A stretch of DNA of 64,000 nucleotides from Rhynchosporium graminicola. Lineage: Eukaryota > Ascomycota > Leotiomycetes > Helotiales > Ploettnerulaceae. A model generated the notes under the pieces. That model had not been told where the DNA came from. It saw only the letters and a program-made list of their open reading frames with translations, and did no database searches. Below, piece by piece: positions 23,371-34,280 of this stretch. The stretch lies in assembly GCA_900074885.1 (NCBI GenBank), contig FJUW01000064.1:186001-250000 (forward strand), written 5' to 3'. The position numbers and the translations under genes are program-made. The number at the start of each line of letters is the position of its first letter. Position 1 is the first letter of the stretch.

Positions 23371-24482
23371 ATCACGTGCGGGCCTTAATTAACACTAAGC
23401 CCCGGCGACTTATATTACTAGCTATTTTTAAGTAAATAAAAGAAATCAGACTAAATTATTCTATACGCTTCTTTACTTACCTAGGACCTTATATCTACCT
23501 AAAGAAAGGAAAGTTAGTACTTTATATTACGCCTCGCTTAAGTATACCTCGACCCGACGACTATATTTATAATACTACTCTTATAGAAAGTCGCTATAGC
23601 TTATACCTTAGCTTAGCTAGACCCTAAAGCTAAACCTAAAGGGAAAGAACTAATCCCGGCTTATAACCTTATAGTAACCTAGGAATAGCTACTCTTATAC
23701 TAAAGATATAAGGACCTAGCTATAAACGAACCCGAACCCTTTACTAGATATAACTAGGACCCGAGCAGATATATCTCTAATACTTTCAGTAACCTTCTAC
23801 TACTACGCGATTTCTTACCGGGCGAGGATAAGGGGTACTAAGCAGAAGAAGATAAGTACGAGTATACTAACCTTAGGATTATTAATTAGCCGGGGATAGT
23901 ATACTATAACTCTAGATATTTCTAAATAGATAACTAATCCCGAGTAGCTATAACTTTCTATTACTCCCTGATATTAAAGAGACTTTCTAATACTAACGCT
24001 AGCGATATAAGGATATACCCGCACTACGATACTACTAAAGATATCTAGCTTCCTATATACGTCCGATTAGATAATAGCTACTTAGTCGCTTATTTACTAG
24101 ATTTTCTACCTAATTACTTAAATGATAACTTTCCTACGGATTTTGCATCAGATAGTAAGCTATATACTAATCGACCTCGAATTAGTATACTAGTATATCC
24201 TAGAGGCGCTTATAAAGACTACCCTTATAATAGAGTCTTCGTCTTAGATAGGAGACTAGCTATAATCTTCGTGACTATTAGGAATCTAAGCTTACCCTAT
24301 ATCTGCGGGAGTAAAGGCTTTAACGCAAGTAAAATATTAGACGTCCGCTAGAAGAATTTCTATTAGTACTTTATAGATATCATTAGGAAAGCCCGCGATA
24401 ACCTACTACTTATACTAGACGAACTTATAGAAATCGAAAGACGCAGACTATAACCCGCTTAAGTCTTACCTATATAGCTCTT
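23371..24482 (+). pseudogene. Unassigned RIP-degraded coding frame (unit G, part 1)
   Basis: From ~23620 to 24470 one plus-strand frame stays readable if Gln-type stops are ignored: KGKELIPAYNLI, AINEPEPFTRYN, DPSRYISNTFSNLLLLRDF, RLDNSYLVAYLLDFLPNYL, KDYPYNRVFVLDRRLAII, and KARDNLLLILDELIEIERRR near the end. I recognise no gag, pol or transposase motif. It follows element A's chromodomain and is interrupted by element B. It may be an extra ORF of element A, or part of a separate element whose 3' LTR is at 34071-34280. Confidence 0.4.
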
Positions 24483-24684
24483 TGTGACAGCGCATAGTAT
24501 ACGTAGCAGATACGGGCCAGTATCGGTGCCTTAGGCATACCCTCCTTATATATATAGAAGGTGCAGACTCCTTCAGAGCTCTGTATCTTTCTGTTTCCTT
24601 TATACTAGACTATATAAGATCGCTCTTAGCCTCCTTACTTATTTATTCTTACTTATATACCGCCTTAAGTCTTATATTATTATA
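24483..24684 (+). repeat. Element B 5' LTR
   Basis: Starts TGTGACAGCG and ends TATTATTATA (RIP-altered GTCGTTACA). Moderately mutated relative to the 3' copy. Confidence 0.9.
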
Positions 24685-25251
24685 TTAAATAGAAAGATTA
24701 AGACCGCTAAGGATAATATTAAATAATATCTTACTTAGAAAACTCGATTCGCACGTACGATTACTAGGGAGCTCTTCGCTAAGTTATCTCTACTTACTTT
24801 AGATTTTCGGAATTATATAGAAATAATTAGTATTATTAATTACGAATTCGATAGTTAGGTTTTCAAAAGAGCTAAGATTCTAGAGATCTCTCGGATAGCT
24901 AGGAATTTAAACGTAATTCAGCCTCAGAAGTACTAGTATTACTACGAAGTTACTCTCGGATACTTCGAAACTCGTTCCTTCGTACGTACGAAGTAAAATA
25001 GCGGACGAATTTTAGGTGGAAACTTCCCTATAAGCCCTAATATTTATTATCCTCTCACCTGACTTTAACCTTCCGAAAGTAGCTCTAATAGCGAAAAACC
25101 TTACTTTTAGGCTAGGACGAAGTAGCTTATTACCCTAGCGGAAATTATCGGAATTCGACTCGTAATCCCCGTACCCCGGTATAATTTATCCCCCTCGGCA
25201 GAATCGACCTCCCTCTACTAGAACCTTTGATTCAATACTTTCCATATCTAC
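24685..25251 (+). other. Element B internal region before insert I
   Basis: Degraded frame with readable stretches such as ITRELFAKLSLLTLDFRNYI and KILEISRIARNLNVI, followed by YYYEVTLGYFETRSF, which may be a ruined Cys-rich motif. No family recognised. This could be the 5' part of the element's leader or a second small ORF. Confidence 0.35.
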
Positions 25252-25256
25252 TTAAC

Positions 25257-25381
25257 TGTAACGGGGTTGAGGTTAAGCTCTTACCAACTACGCCATCTGG
25301 ACCAAAAGATCATAATATACTGCGCAAGCAGTATACGCTTAACACCGTATATATACAATCGACTACCACGTGACCATTACA
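25257..25381 (-). repeat. 125-bp LTR at the left end of insert I
   Basis: Near-identical to the solo LTR at 3384-3508. Carries the palindrome ATACTGC-GCAA-GCAGTAT. On the minus strand it contains TGGCGTAGTTGG, which fits the Pol III A-box consensus. Confidence 0.8.
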
Positions 25382-25762
25382 ATATCTCCCCTCTTAGAAA
25401 GCTCGCCCTCGAGCGCCTTAGGCCGAAGAATTGCCGTGACTACGCCGACTGATATGCTACGTTAAACCCCCAAGGGTTATGACGTAATGTACCGATACGA
25501 GAGATCTCGAAGTCGATACTATCACCCCTTGTCAGCCTGACGTAAGCAGTTTGAACATGTCACGTGCGTCTCAGTGCTCAGAGGTACCCGCAGGTTGTAA
25601 AATAGCATAAAAGGCTCTACGCTTTGCGCTAGGCCGACTCTACGCCACATGCGCCACGCGCCATGTGCGTCATACGCCCCGTGCTCAGAGGTACTCTACC
25701 AGAAGACCGGTTGCGCAGTATATTCTGTAACGGGGTGAGAGCTTAACCTTAACCCCGTTATA
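25257..25762 (-). mobile_element. Insert I: 506-bp LTR-derived insertion with inverted ends
   Basis: Flanked by perfect TSD TTAAC (25252-25256 and 25763-25767). Left end is the same 125-bp LTR as at 3384-3508. Next to it, on the minus strand, is a chromovirus 3' end: hairpin GCTCG-AGGG-CGAGC (25401-25414) and purine tract before the LTR. The right end is a 37-bp fragment: TGTAACGGGGT joined to an inverted copy of the first ~25 bp of the LTR. The interior ~25420-25720 is GC-balanced and nearly free of RIP, so the insertion is young. Reading: a small deletion derivative of a Gypsy element with a rearranged 5' LTR. Confidence 0.7.
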
Positions 25763-25884
25763 TTAACGAAGATATCTGACTCTCCTTGATCTTTCGGCTT
25801 CTTTAGAATTCGATTTCGACTTTCGCTTCTTCTACAACTTTCAAGTGTTCTATTACTTTCGCTTAGCCTCGCTTACCTAATGCC

Positions 25885-26865
25885 ATGCCTCCTAAGAAGG
25901 CTTAGCCAGCTCCTACGGCTTCACCGGAATACCCTCGCAGCCCCTCCGATTCCGTACTTACTATAGAATTACTTTAACTAATTGAAGACTGTTAATTATA
26001 GATAGAATCGACTACTCGGGAGCTTTCTATTAGTATTAGTCGCATCGAACAGATATTTGCCGAGTTTTTACGTACTTAGGTATAATCGATAAACTCTAGA
26101 CCTTCGGTAAACCTTAGACTTTCAGTAAACTCAGTATTATAATTACTAATAGAACTTACCTTTGAATGCTCTTTAATTAATAATTTATAAACCTCCGGTA
26201 AGTCGTAACTAACTGAAAGTATCGATAATCTTAATATAGGGATTAACTTATCTTTTAGCTAATAGCGTGCTTCTATTTAGGACTAACTAGAAATTAATTC
26301 AGACTAATATCCGACTACGCGTGCTTATAAAGCGCTAGTCTAGAGCTCTACTTCTAGCCTTATAAGAGGTTACTTAGAACTATAGTATCTCTCGGAAATT
26401 ACGCCTTTCTCCTCTACTAAAGAGATAATTTCAGTACTCGCTTCTTACTACCTTTCCGGACTCGAAACGGAGTAGTATCGGACCGAATTTCATAAGCTTT
26501 TAATAAAAAAGGAGTCCTTTTTACAATTCCGTATAAAGTTCCAAAGCTCGGTAATTCTCGGAGGTATAGCTAAATCAGAGTAATACTTTTACCTCTAGCT
26601 GAAGCTTACTATACGGCTACGTATAGCTGCCGCTCTAATTAAGTACTCTTAGAAGACTGATTATTTAGCTATAGTCTCTTCTCTTACGGCACTCGATTTA
26701 GAACTCTCTCGACTACCTTTAATACCTCGAGCTACTCTAGCTCTACCGATAATTAGTACGTCTTCTGAGCCCTTAATACCTATCGAGGAAGTATAATATT
26801 ACTACTATAAGAAGCACAGTTACTATAAGGGCGATTATCCGATATTAAAGACGAAGAAGGAGTGA
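25885..26865 (+). pseudogene. Element B Gag with CCHC-type zinc knuckle (degraded)
   Basis: Starts ATG at 25885 (PPKKA) and stays in one frame of 327 codons to TGA at 26863-26865, with stops almost all at former Gln codons. The middle reads STKEIISVLASYYLSGLE, then FLQFRIKFQSSVILGGIAKSE, and aligns with the Gag of element C (SEEIISLLEENFFTSLE, FAEFRSRFQSATIQSKVK). Near the end YYYYKKHSYYKGDYP fits C-x2-C-x4-H-x4-C with Cys-to-Tyr RIP changes. Role by family: capsid and RNA packaging. Confidence 0.75.
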
Positions 26866-26962
26866 TTTACGTCTTACGCTTTAGATTAATAATTACTTAG
26901 ATTTTATTTGGAATTCGACTTAATTTAACTATCTTTTCTTTCGTTTTTTATTTACTTTTAAA

Positions 26963-26998
26963 GGCTCGAGGGCGAGCCTTTGTCTTAGAAGGGGGTAA
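26963..26998 (+). promoter_or_regulatory. Element B hairpin and polypurine tract
   Basis: GGCTCG-AGGG-CGAGCC (26963-26978) is a perfect 6-bp stem with a tetraloop, then TTTGTCTT, then purine run AGAAGGGGG directly before the 3' LTR. Confidence 0.75.
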
Positions 26999-27200
26999 TA
27001 TAATAGCGTATAGTATACGTGGCAGATACGGGCCAGTATCGGTGCCTTAGGTATACCCTCCTTATATATATAGAAGGTGCAGACTCCTTTAGAGCTCTAT
27101 ATCTTTCTATTTCCTTTATACTAGACTATATAAGATCGCTCTTAGCCTCCCTACTTGTTTATTCTTGCTTGTATACCGCCTTGAGTCTTGTGTCGTTACA
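26999..27200 (+). repeat. Element B 3' LTR
   Basis: 202 bp; starts TATAATAGCG and ends TGTCGTTACA. The short open frame 27019-27252 lies across this LTR and is not a gene. Confidence 0.9.
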
Positions 27201-27205
27201 CTCTT

Positions 27206-27952
27206 CTAATTCTAGCTGCCCGGTACTACGAGTAAGTTTAACTAAGCCTTAGGAAAGATTCGACCTATAGTTATATATATTAATAATAGTAAGAGGAAAG
27301 GAATAGTTCCTAGGGCTATATCCGAGCGTATCTTAAGTAACTACTTAACCTGCGGATATCTACCTAATAGACTTAACTTTAAACTTATCGCTTATACTAT
27401 AGTATCGTTAAGTATATACTATAATAGCTACTAGGCTCTAGATACGTATATTTCTACTAATATAGAGGACTATAATAATCTGATAATAGATATCGAGGAA
27501 TTACTAAACAGCGTAATAAACTAGAATACGACTACGGGTTTATAATTACTAAAGGATTTCCTTAGCTCCTTTAAAAAGCTAGGTATAGCCTTTAGGAGAA
27601 AGCTAGCTAATAACTTCTCGGGTATCTATTACGCTAGATCCGTGATCGCTAACTATCTAGATAGTATCCTAGCTATAGACCTTATTCTCGAAGCCTTACC
27701 CTAAACTATCTACTCTAACGATTAACGTAGTATTATTATAGCTAGCGTCGACCCGATCGTAGCTTTTAATATATACGACGCTCGGTCCCTCTAGGTATTA
27801 CGTATATCTTTAGAACTTACTATATAAGTTCCCTTAGTAAACTTAGCGTAGTCTATTCCTATTACCTAGCTCTCGCTATACTTAAGACCTTACGCTTATA
27901 ACGAAACCGCTACTTATTAACTACTATTCTTAGCTCTTAAGGTATATGATAT
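27206..27952 (+). pseudogene. Unassigned RIP-degraded coding frame (unit G, part 2)
   Basis: A single frame is readable from ~27225: PRAISERILSNYLTCGYLP, then NIEDYNNLIIDIEELLN, KKLGIAFRRKLANNFSGIYY, VIANYLDSILAIDLILEALP, IIIASVDPIVAFNIYDARS. It is interrupted by Copia element F at 27948-27952 and continues in the same frame at 33547. No family recognised; composition and length suggest a real protein, possibly a Gag-like one. Confidence 0.45.
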
Positions 27953-28130
27953 TATTGCGAGGATATGGGTCTTGGCATGGATCAGGTGACTGTAGTCACG
28001 TGTATAGTCCGTGCGGATATTCCTAGATAATATCTTCTGTCGACTCTCTATAGTAATTAGTACTGCAATATAACTAATATTATTTAACTACTCTTTGCCT
28101 TACTCTGAAGATTAACGTAACCTTGCGATA
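27953..28130 (+). repeat. Element F 5' LTR
   Basis: 178 bp, ends CCTTGCGATA. More C-to-T and G-to-A changes than the 3' copy. Confidence 0.93.
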
Positions 28131-31100
28131 GGTTATAAGCTCCGATAGCCAGAAGTAGAGTAGTACTCAAAGAAGTAGTAGTATTATGATTCTTAATAGT
28201 AAGCGTCGAACTGTTTCTTAGTACTAAAAGAGTAGAGATTCAAGTTGCGAGCTTCCGATTAAGGTATAGTATACGCGTATAGTTAGTTAAACTAGCGCGT
28301 CTTTCTATAGTAAATACAGTCGCGCAGAGTGCTAGTAGAGAGAGTTCTTCAGCTATCGCACTTACGCTACTATCATTAGAAGAAGTCGAAGAAGTGTACT
28401 CCGATAACTCTAGCTCTATTGAAGAGTCTTTAGAGTCTTTAATACCACAAGTAAGCCGTATAGTACTTAATACTCGTACTCGTATAGCAGTCAAAGTCGA
28501 CGATTCCGAAATTGTCGCATCTCGAGGTGTAGAGTTTTCTGCGCTAGCGCCGGAAGCTACTACCTAAGTCCCTAGGACTTAAAATATACCCGATTTACCT
28601 CCTGTAGACGCTAATTCGACGTCCTAGGACTATCTAGAGGAGGATCCGGAAGACCCGGAATCGGAACCTATTACTGCGATTACGCTAGAGCTGTATAAAC
28701 GCAAGAAGATAAGTAGCTCTACCTTCTTAAACTTAGCAGATAGCTATAAGCTTAAGGGAGGAGAGAACTATACGGAATAGAGAGATAAGGTACTGAATAT
28801 TACTAAAACTAATAGAATCAGTAAGTTTCTTAATATTAAATCTCGTGACTACGTGCCTAAAGAGGTAAATAAATAGGACGATAAGGTCGACGATAAAGCC
28901 CTTAAGAAGTAGTAAGATTAGGAGTCTGAAGAGAGTTAAATAAAGCTAGTAATCACGCTGAATTGCAAGGCCGGACCTCTCGCGTATATAACTAGTAAAA
29001 CTACCGCATTAGATATATAGGAGGCCTTATAGGCGCAGTACGAAGGAGGTGGCAATATACTAGTATATAACGCTATATAAGATTATATTAAGCTCTAGTA
29101 TAACGATTTTAACTCCTTAGAGAAGTTTATTATCGCTTTTAAGCTCTTAATTATTAAATTAGAGACTTTAATAATAGCTCTACCTCCGGTATAGTATCTA
29201 ATTATATTTATTACCGTAGTTTCAGAGAAGTAGCCTATATAGGCTAAAAGATAATATTCTCTCTTAAGAGTTTCTTCTAATAACGACTTAGAGACGAATA
29301 AGAAGGCTAACTTAGGAGTAACTTTAGTTAGTTTAATCGAAGATATTACTAACGAGGTAAGAGCGAGTAACTCTACCGGAAAAATAGCAGGTTAAGCTCT
29401 ATATAGTAATAAGTCTGCACCTAATTCCAAGAAAGGAAGTAGCGGAGAAGCTACTAAGCCGGCTAGTAAAGATTAAACTAGGCCGACTTATAAGCATTAT
29501 AAATAGACGTCGCTAAAGTATATTCTAGAGAACTATTTTATTATTAATAAGCAGAAGAAGAAAGAGTTTAAGGAGAAGTCTAGAAAAAAGTGGATCCCGT
29601 ATACCGAATAGCTAAAGAAGAAGGAGGGAGAGAGTAAGACTAATAAGACTAATAAGAAGAAGACTAGTAGTAGAAAGAAGAAGGATAACGATTCCGACGA
29701 TAGTAGTATCTTCAGCGCAGCCCTTTTACTGTGTTTCCCTACTATTACGGCTTCTATAGCTATGTTCTCTTACTATAATAAGTCACGATAGCTCTTCGAC
29801 ACCGGCGCTACAGAGCATATATCTAACGACCTTTCTAAATTTACCTTATATACGCTAAAAGACGACTTACCCTATATACTTACTATTAATAGGCTATTAC
29901 GCCCTACCGGGATTGGAAGTTATACGATTAAGGCGATAAAGACCGACGGTATAGTGCGTATATTAGAGTACTATAATATATTATATATCCCGTAGTCTCT
30001 AGTCTACTTATACTCCGGTTCTAAATTAAATAAATTAGGAGGTTATTTACGTAGTTCTGTTCTCTATACGTCTAAGGAGAAGGAGATCTATATAATTGAC
30101 GAAGATCTGTTTATTATTAAGGAGACCTCTAGCGCAGGGTACGCTAGCCTTCCGGGTTTAAGCTTACCTATAGCAGTAGAGTAAGCTACAGTCGATATAG
30201 AGCTTTAGTATAGACGTATATGTCACGCTAGCTTTGACGTAGTACGACGCACTTAATCTATAGTTACTAGTATGAAGTTTACAGAGCTTAAGACTAGTAG
30301 AACTCGCCTTTGCGTACTATATAAGAAAGGCCGACTTATTCGGAAGGTTAATAAGGTATCGGCACGTGCACGACCTACCAGATCGATAGATGAAATCTAT
30401 ATAGATATAGTATACCTTAAACCTAAGGCTCTGAATAGTTACTTTTACGCCTTTATCTTCTTATGCGCTTATTCGACTGGAAAGTAGGCTTTTACTTACG
30501 CTAAGAAGTCGGATATATACCTAGCTAATTAAAAGCTAATTAAGTTAGCCGAAATATAGTATTACTATAAAATTAAGGTATAGAGATATAACGGGGGTAA
30601 GGAGTACTCTCCCTCTCAGATAAAAGAGCTTGCCGACTACCTTAGAATACTACTAGAGGAGTCTACTCTATATACTCTAGAGTAAGATAGAAGAGCTGAA
30701 CGCTCTATACGTACGATTATCGAGAAAGTATATATAGTTATAGTAGACTAGAATATACCTGATTATATATAGCCGGAAATTCTACTCGCCTATATATATA
30801 TCGCTAACCTTACCTCTACTTCTAGAGTAGAAAGGAAGACTCCTTTTAAGTACTTCTAGGACGATATTGAACTAGGGGTGAATTATACTCCCTCTATTAA
30901 GTATCTTTATATATTAGGATATCTAGTCTTTATACTAATTGATAAGGAGAAGAGAGTCTAGAGCTATAAAGTAGCTCCTAGAGCTAAAAAGGGTATTCTA
31001 GTGGGATTTAAAAGTCATAATATCTATAGATACCTAGTTAATAGAAAGGTAGTTTATACCTCTTATCTATGATTTGATAAAGGCGGTTTAGTCATAGAAC

Positions 31101-33160
31101 CTCACGAAGAAGACGCTATAATAGTACCTTAAACTAGGGGTGAATCTATCGATAATTTAAGCTAAAATCAGGATGCCGAAGTTACTAATAACGCTGAAGT
31201 TACCGGTACTACTCCTGATATAGGTATTATAAGCTAAGACGAGGATTCCGAAGTCGAAATCGATAGTACGGAAGATGCCGAGTCTATAGTCACGGACGAA
31301 GTTCTAGTACTAGAAGTCGATATCCCGGAGTAAGTTACTATATAAAAGAAGCGTAGTAGGCCTCCTGGATCTAAGAACTATATGCCGGAGTATATTCTTA
31401 GGGCTATACGATCTGGCCATAATAATCCGTCGCCTGAGGTAATATCGGAACTAAATAATAGCTACTCCTATGCTATCTCTCTATTAGAAGAAGAGATAGA
31501 GAGTACTAGTTAGTATTAACTCGCTTTTCATACGGCTTAAGAAGAGTCTCTATTCTTAGATGATCCGACTACTTTAGATCAGGCTATAAAGAGAGCTGAT
31601 TAGCTAGAATAGAAGAAGGCTATAATTAAGGAGTATCGATCTCTTGAAGAGAAGTCGACTTGGAAGACTATAAGTCGCTCTGATATGCTAAAAGGGTGCA
31701 GAGTACTAGGTTCTTATCTAGTTTTTAAGACTAAGAGAGATATAGACGGCAAAATCGATAAATATAAGGTCAGATTTATAGTCTAAGGTTATACGTAACG
31801 ATTTAGTTACGATTACGATTAGACGTATACCGGAGTCTGTAAATCTTCTACTTAGAAGATAAGCTTGGCAGTTGCGGCGGAGTACGACTTAGAAGTCGAA
31901 TAGTTTGATATAGTAACGGTATTCTTATATAATAAAGCCGATACTTAGATATACGTTAAATTACCGCTATTTTATAGATAATTTAGGCGTAGACTTATAG
32001 ACGATAAATATATACTCTTACTAAAGGCTCTGTACGGTCTGAAGTAGTCTCTACGTCTCTAGTAAGAGACCTTACGTAAGGAGTTCGGTATTATCGATTT
32101 TGTACCTTTATAAACTGATAATTACGTATATATTGACTGAGAAACTAGAATAATTATTATTACTTATATCGACGATTTTCTAGTTATCTTAAAGGCTAGA
32201 ATAGCTCTTAAAGAGCTTAAGAAGAAGATTCTCACTGTATTCGATATTCTACTAGCTAGACTAGCTAAATACTTCCTTAGCGTCAGAATTATACGTGACA
32301 GAGAGAAGAAGACGATTTCTCTTTACTAAGATGCGTATATCGATAAGATATTAGATCGATTTGGAATAACTAACTATAAGAGCGCCGATACGCCCTTTAC
32401 TACTAGTTCAGAGGTTTCTATAGTTAAATTCAAGGGAGTAGCTACTCTATAAGAAATCAAGCTATATTAATAGCTTTACGGTAGTTTATAGTACTTAGCT
32501 TATACTCGCTGGGATATACTATACTACTGCTTTATACTATTATAATTTCTAATAAATCTATTACCTTAATACCTTGCGAGCGCTAAGAGAGTACTTACGT
32601 ACCTATAAGGTACGAAGTACTACGCTACGACTTACGGAGGAGACGTTACTAATAGAGAGAAGATGAAATTAAGAGGTTTCTGCGACTCTGATTAAGCCGG
32701 TAACCGAATTAATAGAGTATTATATACTGGAGTCTGTTTCTTCCTTGCAGGAGGTGTTTTCTCAGCTATTTCAAAGCGACAGACTACTATAGCTCTTGCC
32801 TCTACGGAAGCAGAGTATATAGCTATATGCGCCTTTACTAGAGAAGCTTCATAGATACGTCAAGTACTGAAGGAGCTAGGCTATAATAAGCTAGACTCTA
32901 GAAGTATAGAGATACAGTGCGATAATCAGGGAGCGTTATCTCTATTAGAGAACCCTGAATTATACTAGCGTACTAAGCATATCGATATCAAATTCTACTA
33001 CTTTCGCTAGGAGGTCGCTAGAGGTCATTTAGACCCTTAGTATATACCCTCAAAAGAGAACGCGGCAGACGGTTTCACTAAACCACTTAGCTTATAAGAC
33101 CTTAAGGACTTTATAGTAATACTAAATATAACTGTTTTATACCTAGAATAAGGGGTATAG
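28131..33160 (+). pseudogene. Copia gag-pol polyprotein (RIP-degraded)
   Basis: Protease site FDTGATEHIS at ~29795-29824. A GAG-pre-integrase segment with CHASFDVV at ~30217, then the integrase core at ~30380-30740. The Copia linker is followed by RT from ~31600 (KSTWKTISRSDMLKGCRVLGS). Catalytic YIDD at 32165-32176 followed by FLVI is intact. RNase H ends with TKHIDIKFYY at ~32977 and a DGFTKPL motif near 33070. An acidic/Lys-rich gag lies before ~29760. Nearly all stops are TAG/TAA in place of Gln codons, or Trp-type, so the copy cannot make a full protein. Open stretches at 30272-30487 and, in antisense, 28240-28494 are not separate genes. Confidence 0.9.
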
Positions 33161-33351
33161 ATATTAATTAGAAGGCTGACTTATCTTAAAGGAATTACAG
33201 AACCTATAGTTTATCTAAGTTCACGTGATATCGAGGCATGGTTCTAGTCTCCAGGGGTGTCACTATACGTACGCATACGACAGTATAATCGACTAATTAC
33301 AGGAAATTAGATCACTTGTACCTGTAGAAGTTACCGACTTTATAGTATCTC

Positions 33352-33363
33352 TATAGAGGGGTG
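33352..33363 (+). promoter_or_regulatory. Element F polypurine tract
   Basis: AGAGGGGTG run immediately before the 3' LTR start TGTTACG. Confidence 0.6.
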
Positions 33364-33541
33364 TGTTACGAGGATATGGGTCTTGGCATGGATCAGGTGA
33401 CTGTAGTCACGTGTATGGTCCGTGCGGATATTCCTAGATAATATCTTCTGTCGACTCTCTATAGTAATTAGTACTGCAATACAACCAACATCATTCAACT
33501 ACTCTATGCCTTACTCTGAAGATCAACGTAACCTTGCGATA
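33364..33541 (+). repeat. Element F 3' LTR
   Basis: 178 bp, starts TGTTACGAGG. Retains several C and G positions that are T or A in the 5' LTR. Confidence 0.93.
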
Positions 33542-33546
33542 GATAT

Positions 33547-34013
33547 AGATAACTCTTCTACTCTAAATAAGAGGGCCCCTGATAACTCTATAGATACTAA
33601 TTTATTAAAACGCTATAAGAGTATCTATAGCCGCGGAAACTATTATAGTTCCGCGGGTATTACTTCTTTACCTGTAGGTACTACTTCTTCACTTATAGTA
33701 AAAGAGGAGAAGGAAGATAAGAAGGATCTAAGCGTTATAAAACCCGGTAATAATACTAAGAGTAGCTAATTCCTACCTATAGGTAAACGATAGCTACTAA
33801 TCGACCTACTAGGAGGTAGCTAGGCTAATAAAAAATTCTACTAGGAAATATCTAAGTTATAGGAAATTAAGAGATACGAAAAGTATAAGGATATTATCTC
33901 AGATATTATAAGTAAGATAGTCTATAAAGGTTAGGTATATACCTAAGCGGGCTAAAAGTATAGTATTATTAAGGACGCTACCCTTACTAAGTCTACTAAA
34001 AAGAAGAAATCTT
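33547..34013 (+). pseudogene. Unassigned RIP-degraded coding frame (unit G, part 3)
   Basis: In-frame continuation of the 27225-27952 reading after removal of element F: DNSSTLNKRAPDNSIDTNLL, KSIYSRGNYYSSAGITSLP, a charged stretch VKEEKEDKKDLSV, and a Lys-rich end STKKKKS before TAA at ~34011. The protein continues through the Copia insertion point, so it was a single ORF before that insertion. The apparent ORF 33422-33769 simply starts inside the Copia LTR. Confidence 0.5.
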
Positions 34014-34070
34014 AATACTATTGCTTATAATTTTCATAGGGGGGGACTTTCTCTGTTAGGCCGGGGGAGA

Positions 34071-34280
34071 TATTAGGTGACCCTAGTACCCACGTGAGGA
34101 CTATATTAGTTAGTAGTATAGCTAGTAACCACGTAGTCGGCCTATAGCTAGTTAGAGAAAGCAAGCTTTTCTGATATTATAATATCACGACCTATAGGTC
34201 TACAAGAGAGGCCGCTTTCTCTGAGTCTAATTATGAGGTATTGTTCTCTGTACTCTCGAGTAAAGATTATTTCGCTAACA
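34071..34280 (+). repeat. Probable 3' LTR of unit G
   Basis: Starts TATTAGGTGACC (RIP form of TGTTAG) and ends CGCTAACA, giving matched inverted ends TGTTAG/CTAACA over 210 bp. A purine-rich CCGGGGGAGA tract precedes it, as before a 3' LTR. Normal-composition DNA begins right after. No 5' partner was found, so TSD cannot be tested. Confidence 0.6.

Larger units (their letters stand above)
24483..27200 (+). mobile_element. Element B, gag-only LTR retrotransposon
   Basis: 202-bp LTRs (24483-24684 and 26999-27200) with TSD CTCTT (24478-24482 and 27201-27205); 2,718 bp including the 506-bp insert I. Plus orientation: the purine tract at 26987-26995 leads into the 3' LTR. Only a gag-like ORF is recognised and no RT, integrase or protease motif is seen, so it must have been mobilised in trans. 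Its LTR shares ~80 bp with the LTR of element C in the same element-relative orientation, and its Gag aligns with the Gag of C. Confidence 0.88.
27953..33541 (+). mobile_element. Element F, full-length Ty1/Copia retrotransposon
   Basis: 178-bp LTRs (27953-28130 and 33364-33541) with TSD GATAT (27948-27952 and 33542-33546); 5,589 bp. One gag-pol frame with the Copia order protease, integrase, RT, RNase H. It is more lightly mutated than the Gypsy elements, and the RT catalytic box and protease active site are intact, so it is the youngest large insertion in this block. The purine tract AGAGGGGTG precedes the 3' LTR. Confidence 0.95.

Noticed and set aside
25267..25452. 61-aa frame
   Set aside because: Lies in the LTR and purine tract of insert I.
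27019..27252. 77-aa frame
   Set aside because: Lies across the 3' LTR of element B and its TSD.
28240..28494. 84-aa minus-strand frame
   Set aside because: Antisense shadow of the Copia gag region; the plus frame is the coding one.
33422..33769. 115-aa apparent gene
   Set aside because: It starts inside the Copia 3' LTR and runs into unit G; the true frame comes from 27225-27952.
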